From positions 22,162-86,161 of the forward strand of contig JAFUEE010000136.1 of the NCBI GenBank assembly GCA_017464085.1: a stretch of 64,000 nt of DNA, read 5' to 3'. This DNA comes from Pseudomonadota bacterium. Lineage in GTDB: Bacteria; Myxococcota_A; Bradymonadia; UBA4248. The translations under genes and the position numbers were made by a program. Below the pieces are notes generated by a model. The model saw nothing but the letters and a program-made list of their open reading frames with translations, was not told the DNA's origin and did not search any database. This document shows, piece after piece, positions 1-9,100 of this stretch (position 1 is the stretch's first letter; each line of letters starts with the position of its first letter).

Positions 1-1
1 A

Positions 2-1717
2 AAAGATGTAACGGTCGCGCTTTCGGTGACGGATCCCTCCGAGCTGAAGATCAACAAGCAGAGCCTGACATTCAAGCCTGAACATTGGGATATCGGGCAG
101 GATGTGCTTGTCAGTTCAGTCGATGACGATATCGTGGATGGCAACATCAAGTCGAAAGTCGTGATGCAGATGACATCTGGCGATAATAACTTTAAGGATA
201 AAACAAAAGAGGTCGAGTTCACGACAGTCGATGACGATGTGGCCGGGTTCCTGATCAATTCGAATTCGGCGTCATTCCCGGAGGGAAGCGGCGCGACGAC
301 ATCGATGAAAGTGAGCTTGCAGTCACAGCCGACAGCAGATGTGAAGGTGACGGTGTCGTCGACGGATGCGTCGGAGCTTCAGGTGACGAGCGCGTCGACG
401 CTGACATTTACGACATCGAACTGGAAGACGCCTCAGGAAGTTTCTGTAAAAGTCGTGGACGATCATATTGCAGATGGCACGCAGACCGCGCAGGTCAAGT
501 TCGTCGGCGCGTCAAGCGATGCGAATTTCAACGGCATTACCGGTTATTCGGCACTTTATACGATTACGGACGATGATGCGCCTTCGATTGTTCTGACATC
601 AGCTGTGACGACGATTCCGCAGGCATCTCCGAGCACAGTCGCAAGCGTCGCGCTCGGCATTGAGCCGACCTCGAACGTCACGGTGACGCTCGTCTCTGAC
701 CATAAGGCGATCACGTTTAGCCCGTCGACGCTGACGTTCACGACTGCCAACTGGGACAAGGCGCAGGAAGTCAAGGTGAATGCTGATTTCTCCGGCATTG
801 CAACTGCCTCTGCGACGGCGAACATCACCGCCAAAGCGACAGCGAGCAACAGCTACAACAGCGTTGTGAGCAATGCGATTGCGCTTAACTTGGTCAAGGT
901 GCCTGAAGTTCAGAACTTTGCCTATACGGGCAAGGTACAGTCGGTGAGTTTGCCCAAAGGCAAGTATAAGCTTGAGGTCTGGGGCGCTCAGGGCGGCGGC
1001 AGCGGCAATGGTGGTAAAGGCGGTTATTCGGTCGGCACCGTGACATTGGGTAATACGACGCAGGTTTACGTTTATGTTGGTGGTCAGGGGACAAACAGCA
1101 CTTCTACTGGCGCCGGTTGGAATGGCGGTGGTTACCCGACATTGGATAGCTATTATGGTGGTGGCGGTGGTACGGATATTCGTATCGGTTCCGATTCATT
1201 GTATTCTCGAGTCATTGTTGCAGGCGGCGGCGGCGGCTATCGTTCATCTGGGTTTACGCCTGGTGGTGGCGGTGGTTTGACGAGCTTCCTTGGAACGCCT
1301 TCGGATGATTATTGTGCAGCGCATGTGGCGACGATTTCCAATGCTGGTGAATCGATTGCAAACGGTGGCAAATCTTCCTGGGGACAATATGTGACGGATG
1401 GTTCCTATGGGCAGGGCGGTAGCTGGATTTCTAATGCTGGTACGCTGAGCGGTTTTGCAGGCGGCGGCGGCGGCTGGTATGGCGGCGGTGCCGGTCATGC
1501 GCCGACAGGCGGGTCTGGCTGGGTCTATACAGCGACGAACTACACGAACTGGAAGGCGGGCAATGCCGCAGATGCGAACAAATATACGCTCAGCAGCGTC
1601 TATTATCTGGAAAATGCCCAGACGACAGCTGGCAACGCCTCCTTGCCGCTTCCTTCTGGTGGCACCGAGACCGGTCACACCGGCAACGGCTATGCCCGTA
1701 TCACGCTCGTCAAATAA
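2..1717 (+). CDS. Surface protein, C-terminal part: Calx-beta-like repeats and glycine-rich domain (5' truncated)
   Basis: The frame is open from the first bases, so the true start lies before the window. The visible 571 residues hold part of one and then two full repeats of about 110 residues with the signature NWxxxQxVxVxxVDDxxxDG (Calx-beta/Ig-like). A glycine-rich domain follows from about residue 300, opening with VQNFAYTGKVQSVSLPKGKY and ending YARITLVK. This resembles the glycine-rich domain (Pfam Gly_rich) found in ALK-type receptors and many bacterial surface proteins. Both complete downstream neighbours are close paralogs and begin as lipoproteins, so this one is probably also anchored to the cell surface. 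Its role is unknown; adhesion or matrix formation is an inference. Confidence 0.85.
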   Translation, partial: KDVTVALSVTDPSELKINKQSLTFKPEHWDIGQDVLVSSVDDDIVDGNIKSKVVMQMTSGDNNFKDKTKEVEFTTVDDDVAGFLINSNSASFPEGSGATTSMKVSLQSQPTADVKVTVSSTDASELQVTSASTLTFTTSNWKTPQEVSVKVVDDHIADGTQTAQVKFVGASSDANFNGITGYSALYTITDDDAPSIVLTSAVTTIPQASPSTVASVALGIEPTSNVTVTLVSDHKAITFSPSTLTFTTANWDKAQEVKVNADFSGIATASATANITAKATASNSYNSVVSNAIALNLVKVPEVQNFAYTGKVQSVSLPKGKYKLEVWGAQGGGSGNGGKGGYSVGTVTLGNTTQVYVYVGGQGTNSTSTGAGWNGGGYPTLDSYYGGGGGTDIRIGSDSLYSRVIVAGGGGGYRSSGFTPGGGGGLTSFLGTPSDDYCAAHVATISNAGESIANGGKSSWGQYVTDGSYGQGGSWISNAGTLSGFAGGGGGWYGGGAGHAPTGGSGWVYTATNYTNWKAGNAADANKYTLSSVYYLENAQTTAGNASLPLPSGGTETGHTGNGYARITLVK

Positions 1718-1740
1718 TTTCCTGTTCTGACTGCACCGCT

Positions 1741-1878
1741 ATCGGCCATTGGCCGATACGCGGCGCTTTGGGCCGGGCTATCGCCGAAGGCGATACGCCC
1801 GGCTTTTTTATTTTTGCGCGGCGTATCGCGAAGCGATAGCCGCGCGCCGGCGCGTATGCCGCAGGCATAGCGGCCGGC
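1741..1878. repeat. REP-like bulged hairpin cluster
   Basis: Four consecutive hairpins: ATCGGCC/GGCCGAT, then GGGCTATCGCC-GAA-GGCGATACGCCC, then GCGTATCGC-GAA-GCGATAGC, then GCGTATGCC-GCA-GGCATAGC. In the last three the arms pair fully except for one extra C or G beside the TAT/ATA step. The second hairpin doubles as the terminator of the upstream gene. Confidence 0.8.
1771..1808 (+). terminator. Rho-independent terminator of the first paralog
   Basis: A GGCCGGGC...GCCCGG(C) stem with a TATCGCC/GGCGATA upper arm and GAA loop is followed by a run of T. The same arrangement follows each of the three paralogs. Confidence 0.8.
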
Positions 1879-1945
1879 CCCTGAATAAAAATCGTCAGCC
1901 TCATGGGCGTGATAAAGTGTACCGCGACTGTGGCTGAAAAACTGA

Positions 1946-1974
1946 TGTACAGGCTGTAAATTTGATACTACAAT
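1946..1974 (+). promoter_or_regulatory. Candidate sigma70 promoter of the second paralog
   Basis: TGTACA (1946-1951) and TACAAT (1969-1974) are separated by 17 bases, about 50 bases upstream of the start codon. Four of six bases match at the -35. The rest of the 1718-2026 gap is the hairpin cluster. Confidence 0.4.
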
Positions 1975-2026
1975 TTGGATGTCGTGATGTTTAGCCAGGT
2001 CTGGCTTTTTTATAAGGAGTATGAAT

Positions 2027-5000
2027 ATGAACGAAAATTCCAAGCTTAAGCTTGCATTTGCATGTTGTGCGGCGATGGCGCTTGCATTTGCGGGCTGCAG
2101 TGATGACGGTGCGGGTTCTGCCGGATCGAAGCCGCAGAAATGCGGGGATCAGGTGTGTACGGACACGCAGAAATGTGTGGACAATGTGTGCAAATCGCTT
2201 TGCGGAACGGATGTCTGCAAGGATGACCAGACGTGTGAAGACGGCGTCTGCAAGGACAAGCCGGCCGATGATCCGTGCGCGAAATGTGATTCAGAGACGC
2301 AGATTTGCGAAGACGGCGTCTGCAAGGACAAGCCGGCCGATGATCCGTGTGCCGATTGCGCCTCGCAGGGCAAAGTCTGTGACCCGGCGACCAGGACATG
2401 CATCGATCCTCCTGAGGATCCGTGCTCCTTGTGCACGGACAAGCAGGAATGCGTCAATCTGGTGTGCGTGGACATCGATCCGTGCGCGAACAAGACGTGT
2501 CAGGACGGCTACCGCTGCGACCGCGAGAAAGATGGGGAGTGTGTGGCGATTGATCCCTGCGAGGGGATTTCTTGTTTGGCAGACCAGACGTGCATCAAGG
2601 CGCACTGTATTGATAATGCGTGCATCGAAGATGGCGCGGAAAAGAATTGCGGGGAGAACAAGGTCTGTTCGAAGGGCGAATGCGTCGATGACGGCTGCGT
2701 GAAAGACGGCACGCCCGTGTCATGCGATGAGGGATGGCAGTGTATTAAAGGGCTCTGCGAGGAAACGGCATGTATCGACTATTTCTGCGAAGAAGGTCGT
2801 TCGTGCAAGGGCGGCAAGTGCGTAGACAACGAATGCCTCGACATGACCTGCGAAGAAGGCCAGATCTGCTCTAAGGGAAATTGCACTTACGAAATCTGCC
2901 TCGACAAGGATCCGTGTTCAGCCGGCAAGGTCTGCAATGCAGAGGGAGCTTGCGAATTTATCACGGCGCCAGCAATCGCGCTTGATGAGCCTGAGGATAA
3001 GACGACGGATGAGGCGGGCAAGGCCGTGTCGCTGACGCTCCACCTCAACAACGCGCCGACAGCGGATGTCCATGTGTCATGCGAGGTCGTGACCGAGAGC
3101 CCCAACAAGGAAGTGGACGCGGCTTGCGAGGAGATCGTGTTCAATGCCGACAACTGGCAGCACGAACAGACGATTATCGTGACCGGCGTCGATGATTATT
3201 TGAAGGATGGCGACCAGACCTATACGATCAAGGTCACGACAGTTTCTGAAGATGCGGATTTCAACGCGCTCGTCGCGGAATCTGTGGGGCTGACGAATAT
3301 TGATACGACAAAGGCTGGGTTCGTGTTCTCGGCGGCTTCGCTGACGACGTATGAAGATCCCGAAGCCGAAGCTGCGACGTTTACTGTCCAGCTGTCGTCA
3401 ATTCCAGCATCGGATGTCAGCCTGACGCTTTCGTCATCCAATGAAAAAGAAGGCATTGTTTCGCCCAAACAGCTCAAGTTTACCAAAGAGAATTGGGGGG
3501 AACTTCAGACGGTTACCGTCAAGGGGGTGGATGATAACGTCCGCGATGGCAATGTGAACTATACGATATTTTTCGCGCCATCAGAATCGAATGATGAAGA
3601 TTATAATGGCATTCAGCCTGTATCCATCAAGGTGACGAATGTGGATAATGATGTCGCTGGCATAAATGTCAACATTCCGGCGGAGGATTATGTCATTGCC
3701 GAAGGCGAAAGCCATCTTTTGAGCGTGAAGCTCAATACGCAGCCGAGGCATGATGTCACGGTCACGATCAGCGTGGACGATGCGACAGAGGCGGAGCTTG
3801 ACATCGATAAGGTCGTGCTGAACTCAGAGAACTGGAATGTCGGGGTTCCGGTCAGTCTTTCCGGCGTGATCGATCATGAGATAGATGGCGATCAGCCATT
3901 CAAAGTGACATTCACGGTTTCATCCGAAGATGAGGATTATAATTTTGAGCCACGCGTGTATTCCGGCATTGTAAAGGATGCTGACAAAGCAGATCTGGTG
4001 ACGATTCTCGGTGATTCTCCGATTGTCCGCGAGGGCGATGGCGGATTTGTGACCATGAGCGTTTCGCTTGCTTCAAAGCCTACTAAAGCGGTCACCGTGG
4101 CGCTTTCTGTGACGGATGGTACGGAGCTGAAGATTAACAAGCCGGAGCTGACGTTCAAGCCGGAACAGTGGGATATCGGGCAGGATGTGCTTGTGAGTTC
4201 CGTTGACGATGAGATTGTGGATGGCGATATCAAGTCTAAAGTCGTGATGAAGATGACATCTGCTGATGCACATTTTGATGGTGTGAGCAAGGAAGTAGAA
4301 TTCACGACGTTGGATAACGATATTCCAGGATTTGTGATCAGCTCGAACGCTGCTTCATTCCCTGAAAACAGTGGTTCGACGGCTTCGATGACTGTTGCGC
4401 TTCAGGCTCAGCCGACTGCGGATGTCAAAGTATCTGTGTCTTCTAGCGATGTGACGGAACTCGCGGTGACGAGTGCGTCCACATTGACCTTTACGCAGGC
4501 AGATTGGAAAACGCCGCAGACTGTGAATGTGAAGGTTCAGGATGATAACATTGCGGACGGCACGCAGACTGCGGTCGTGAAGTTCGTCGCGAGCTCATCT
4601 GATCCTAAATTTAATGGCATTACAGGACAGTCGGCGTTGTATACGATCATTGATAATGAGATGCCATCGATTGTTCTGACTGCGGCTGAAACGACTATTC
4701 CTCAGGCATCTCCCAGCACTACGGCAAAAGTTCGTCTTGGTGTTCAGCCTAGTTCCAATGTGACGGTTACGCTTGTCGCGAGCGATCCTAAAATCCTTTC
4801 ATTCAGCCCTGCGACAGTGACGTTTACGACGAATGACTGGAATCAGGATAAGTCCGTGACTGTGGCGGCTGATTTCAATCTGATTCAATCGGCATCTGCT
4901 ACGGCGACAATCTATGGAAAGGCGTCTGGCGACAAGAACTATGCCAATATTGAAAGCAACAAAGTCAATCTTGATTTGGTCAAGATTGCCGAAGTTCAGA

Positions 5001-5746
5001 ATTTTGCCTACACTGGCGATATCCAGTCAGTCAATCTTCCCAAAGGGCGTTACAAACTTGAAGTTTGGGGCGCGGAAAGCGGCAAGGGCAGCGGCACAGG
5101 GACTTCGACGAATGGCGGTTATTCTTCGGGCATCGTTACGCTTGCGTCCAGCACGACGCTTTATGTCGTTGTGGGCGGCAAAGGGGAGTCAGGCATAAAC
5201 AACAGCGTGAGGAATGCTGTGGGCGGCTATAATGGCGGCGGATACAGCTATTCGCATTGCACATGTAATGCCGGCGGCGCAGGCGGCGGCGCGACGCATA
5301 TCGCGACAAAGACGGGGCTTTTGGAAACGCTTGAGTCGTCTAAATCAAATGTTTTGATTGTTGCCGGCGGAGCCGGTGGGGCTGGCTGGAACGGTCAGGG
5401 CGGTTATGGCGGCGGTGCCAATATGAGCGGTGGCAATGGCGGAGACGGCAATGGCGGCACGGTTTCATCGGGTTATCGGTTCGGGCTTGGTCAGGGCGGT
5501 TCCCACTCGGCGTGTTCCGGTTCCAATAGTGTGCATGCCGGCGGTGGTGGCGGCGGTTATTATGGCGGCTATGCCAAGGGGACATTGACCTCCAATGCAG
5601 GTGGCGGCGGCGGCTCTGGTTTTGCCAGCGCGTCGTTGAGTTCGGTTGTGGGATACAATGGCAATGTCTCTATGCCTGCGCCTGCTGGCGGTTCAGAAAC
5701 GGGGCACACTGGTAACGGCTATGCCCGTATCACGCTCGTCAAATAA
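2027..5746 (+). CDS. Lipoprotein with Cys-rich repeats, six Calx-beta-like repeats and a glycine-rich domain
   Basis: 1239 residues. The start at 2027 is preferred over the ATG at 2021 because AAGGAG (2014-2019) then sits 7 bases upstream. The signal peptide ends in FAGC (Cys24), a plausible lipobox. Residues about 35-310 are Cys-rich modules of the type DPCxxCxxxQxCxDGVC. Residues about 316-985 form six repeats of about 110 residues with an NWxxxQxVxVxGVDDxxxDG core. Residues about 989-1239 form a glycine-rich domain ending YARITLVK. It is the middle of three tandem paralogs. Probable role is surface exposure and binding or adhesion (inference); no enzymatic motif is seen. Confidence 0.9.
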   Translation: MNENSKLKLAFACCAAMALAFAGCSDDGAGSAGSKPQKCGDQVCTDTQKCVDNVCKSLCGTDVCKDDQTCEDGVCKDKPADDPCAKCDSETQICEDGVCKDKPADDPCADCASQGKVCDPATRTCIDPPEDPCSLCTDKQECVNLVCVDIDPCANKTCQDGYRCDREKDGECVAIDPCEGISCLADQTCIKAHCIDNACIEDGAEKNCGENKVCSKGECVDDGCVKDGTPVSCDEGWQCIKGLCEETACIDYFCEEGRSCKGGKCVDNECLDMTCEEGQICSKGNCTYEICLDKDPCSAGKVCNAEGACEFITAPAIALDEPEDKTTDEAGKAVSLTLHLNNAPTADVHVSCEVVTESPNKEVDAACEEIVFNADNWQHEQTIIVTGVDDYLKDGDQTYTIKVTTVSEDADFNALVAESVGLTNIDTTKAGFVFSAASLTTYEDPEAEAATFTVQLSSIPASDVSLTLSSSNEKEGIVSPKQLKFTKENWGELQTVTVKGVDDNVRDGNVNYTIFFAPSESNDEDYNGIQPVSIKVTNVDNDVAGINVNIPAEDYVIAEGESHLLSVKLNTQPRHDVTVTISVDDATEAELDIDKVVLNSENWNVGVPVSLSGVIDHEIDGDQPFKVTFTVSSEDEDYNFEPRVYSGIVKDADKADLVTILGDSPIVREGDGGFVTMSVSLASKPTKAVTVALSVTDGTELKINKPELTFKPEQWDIGQDVLVSSVDDEIVDGDIKSKVVMKMTSADAHFDGVSKEVEFTTLDNDIPGFVISSNAASFPENSGSTASMTVALQAQPTADVKVSVSSSDVTELAVTSASTLTFTQADWKTPQTVNVKVQDDNIADGTQTAVVKFVASSSDPKFNGITGQSALYTIIDNEMPSIVLTAAETTIPQASPSTTAKVRLGVQPSSNVTVTLVASDPKILSFSPATVTFTTNDWNQDKSVTVAADFNLIQSASATATIYGKASGDKNYANIESNKVNLDLVKIAEVQNFAYTGDIQSVNLPKGRYKLEVWGAESGKGSGTGTSTNGGYSSGIVTLASSTTLYVVVGGKGESGINNSVRNAVGGYNGGGYSYSHCTCNAGGAGGGATHIATKTGLLETLESSKSNVLIVAGGAGGAGWNGQGGYGGGANMSGGNGGDGNGGTVSSGYRFGLGQGGSHSACSGSNSVHAGGGGGGYYGGYAKGTLTSNAGGGGGSGFASASLSSVVGYNGNVSMPAPAGGSETGHTGNGYARITLVK

Positions 5747-5768
5747 TTTCCTGTTCTGATTGCACCGC

Positions 5769-5843
5769 TCTCGGCCTTTTGGCCGATACGCGGCGCTTGG
5801 GGCCGGGCTATCGCCGAAGGCGATACGCCCGGCCTTTTTATTT
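5769..5843. repeat. REP-like bulged hairpins, split by a MITE
   Basis: Same order of hairpins as at 1741-1808: TCGGCC/GGCCGA, then GGGCTATCGCC-GAA-GGCGATACGCCC. The next hairpin of the series resumes only at about 6018 (GCGCTGCGTATCGCGATGC), on the far side of the element at 5845-6007. Confidence 0.75.
5801..5839 (+). terminator. Rho-independent terminator of the second paralog
   Basis: GGCCGGGC...GCCCGGCC stem with one unpaired C, followed by TTTTT. It is nearly identical to the terminators of the other two paralogs. Confidence 0.8.
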
Positions 5844-5844
5844 T

Positions 5845-6007
5845 GGCTCTGTTCAACAGGCGTGGATATGGTTCCAGAACGTATGATCGGCAATCGAGCA
5901 TCGATAGTCTCTCCGCATAAAAGCTATTACCTTTATCATGCGCACTGCAGCCCACCTTCTATTGCCTGCTGCCTTGTATTTCATATCCACAGACGTTGAA
6001 CACAGCC
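5845..6007 (+). mobile_element. MITE-like element, copy A (163 bp)
   Basis: The element begins GGCTCTGTTCAACA and ends TGTTCAAC-type in inverted form (CGTTGAACACAGCC). The outer 26 bases of each end are imperfect inverted repeats that both run into GTGGATATG. A related copy lies in opposite orientation at 35454-35607. TTTTTATTT is present on both sides (5835-5843 and 6008-6016), as expected of a target duplication, and the insertion interrupts the hairpin series seen intact after the other two paralogs. No coding capacity is seen. The 5747-6197 gap holds only this, the hairpins and the leader of the next gene. Confidence 0.7.
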
Positions 6008-6197
6008 TTTTTATTTCTGCGCTGCGTATCGCGATGCATTGGCCGAAAATCTATATGTATGCTTCGGGCATGGCTGTGTGTGTGATGGGCATCTGTTTCT
6101 TGATTTGTATGAAAAAATTGTTAAAGATGATAGGGTGTTTGAGCCGCTTTGTTTTTTGCCTTGCTCTGATGACAAAGGCTTTTTTATGGAGGAAAAA

Positions 6198-9100
6198 ATG
6201 AGCGAGATTTCAAAACGTAGGCTTGCATTTGCCTGCTGCGCCGCCATGGCGCTTGGTTTTGTGGGCTGCGGGGACGATGGTGCCGGGAGTGCGAGTGATT
6301 CGCGCAAGACCTGCGGCGATGAAGTATGCACGCCGTCACAGACTTGCGTGGAGAACCATTGCGTCGAGAACGACACTTTAGATCCGTGCGCGAAATGCGA
6401 TTCAGAGACTCAGATCTGCGAGGATGGCGTCTGCAAGGACAAGCCGGAAGATGATCCGTGCGCGAAATGCGATCCAGCGACGCAGATCTGCGAGGATGGC
6501 GTCTGCAAGGACAAGCCGGAAGATCCGTGCGCGAAATGCACAGAAGCGCAAAAATGCGTGGAAGGCGTCTGCAAGGATCTCTGCGGCAGCGAAGTGTGCG
6601 CGGATGATATGATCTGCAACCCCGACACGCAGAAATGCGAGAAGCCTGTCAATCCATGCGATGAATGCACGGATAAGCAGGAATGCGTCAATTTTGAGTG
6701 TGTGGACGTCGATCCGTGCGCGAACAAGACCTGCCCGGATAACCAGCGCTGCGACAGCACTCAGGATGGCAAGTGCGTGGATATCGATCCCTGCGAGAAT
6801 GTTCCGTGTTCGGCTGGACTGAGCTGCATCAAGGGGCATTGCGTCGAGGATGCGTGCATCGAGAATGGCGAAGAGAAGGTTTGCGAAAATAATCAGGTCT
6901 GCTCTGCTGGTGAATGCGTGCCCGGCGGATGCGCCGGCGTGAAGTGTGACGAAGGCTGGCAGTGCATGTCGTTCCCATGCGATGAGAACTCGAGCTCTGC
7001 TGAGTGTCAGAACGGCTATAGAGGACAGTGCGTTGAAACCATCTGCATCGACTATTTCTGCGATGAGGGCCGTTCGTGCAAGGGCGGCAAGTGCGTCGAC
7101 AACGAATGCCTCGATATGACCTGCGAGGAAGGCCAGATCTGCTCGAAGGGCAATTGCACCTATGAAATCTGTCTCACCAAAGATCCGTGCTCGGCCGGCA
7201 AGACGTGCGATGAGGACGGCGAATGCGTGTTTATCGTCGATCCGGCAATCGCGCTCGACGAGCCTGAAGACAAGACGACAGATGAGGCTGGCAAGAGCTT
7301 GTCGCTGACGCTCCACCTCAACAATGCGCCGACTGCGGATGTCCATGTGTCATGCGAAGTCGTGACCGAAAGCCCCAACAAGGAAGTGGACGCGGCTTGC
7401 GAGGAAATCGTGTTCAACGCCGACAACTGGCAGCTCGAACAGACAATCGTCGTGACCGGTGTCGATGATTATCTCAAAGACGGCGACCAGGTCTATAAGC
7501 TCAAGGTCACGACTGTCTCTGAGGATGCGGATTTTAACGAGCTCGTCGCGGAATCCGTCGAACTGACGAATATTGACAAGACCACTCCAGGCATTGTCGT
7601 CTCTGAGACTGCGCTGACGACGTATGAAGATCAGGCGCAGGAAGCCGCAAGCTTCAGCATTGTGCTGACGTCGATTCCTTCTGCAGATGTCAACCTCACT
7701 TTGTCTTCGTCGAATCCGAATGAAGGCGTCGCGACCCCGACTACGCTCAAGTTCACAAAAGACAACTGGAATGAGCCTCATGTCGTGACCGTCAAAGGCG
7801 TCGATGATAACGCGCACGATGGCAACAAGAATTACACGATTTTCTTCTCCCCCTCTGAATCTAATGACGAGGATTATAACGAAAAGCAGCTCACCCCGAT
7901 CAAGGTGACGAATGTCGATAACGATGTCGCCGGTTTAAGCGTCAACCTTCCTGAAGCATTCGTTCTTTTGGAAGGGCAGACTATGCCGCTTCTTGTCAGG
8001 CTCAACACTCTGCCAAAGAAAGATGTCAAAATCACCATGAATGTGGATGATAAGACAGAAGCCGAGTTTGAAGAAGCCGAAGTCACGCTGACTCCCGAAA
8101 ACTGGAACACCGGTATTGAAATTCATCTCAAAGGCGTAGCTGACAGTGTGATTGATGGCGATCAGCCGGTCAAGGTGACGTTCAAGGTCGAATCGGAAGA
8201 TGAAGATTACAACTTCGATGCGATTGATTTTGAGGGCACAGTTCAGGATACCGATACGGCTGAAGTCATTTACAACATGGGCGATCTCCCGATAGTCAAA
8301 GAAGGCGACAGCGGTTTCGTGACGATGAGCGTTTCGCTTTCTTCCAAGCCGACCAAAGATGTGACGGTTGCACTTTCGGTGACGGATGACAGCGAGCTCA
8401 AGCTCAACAAGAAGACGCTGACGTTCAAGCCCAATTATTGGGATATCGGGCAGGACGTGCTTGTCAGTTCTGTGGATGACGATATCGTCGATGGCAACAT
8501 CAAGTCGAATGTCGTGATGAAGGCGACCTCGGGGGATGCGAACTTCAACAACAAGGTGACAGAAGTCGAATTCATGACTGTCGATGACGATGAAGCTGGA
8601 TTTGTGATCAGCTCAAATGCTGCTTCATTCCCCGAGAACAGCGGTTCGACGACTTCGATGACGATTGCGCTCAAAGCGCAGCCGACTGCCGATGTCAAGG
8701 TTGCGGTCACCTCGACAGACGCTTCCGAACTTGCGGTGACATCCGCCAGCTCGATCACATTCACGACGAAGAATTGGAAGACGCCGCAGACTGTGACCGT
8801 CAAGGTTGTCGATGATAACATCGCAGATGGCACGCAGACCGCCCAGGTCAAGTTCGTCGCTTCATCGTCTGACAAGAATTTCAACGGTGTGACTGATTAT
8901 TCGGCCAAATATACGATTATCGATAATGATGCAGCATCTGTCGTTGTGACGACTGCCGCCACGCAGCTGTCGTCCGGCATGACCAGCACGACCGGCACCG
9001 TGGCGCTCGGCACGCAGCCCAGCGGCAGCGTGACCGTGACGATGACCGCGAGCAACGCGAATTACATCACGTTCAACCCGGTTAAGGTGACGTTTACGGA

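Noticed and set aside
6402..7346. 314-codon antisense frame in the third surface paralog
   Set aside because: Ala/Arg/Asp repeats arise from reading the Cys-rich repeats backwards; the plus-strand gene is complete.
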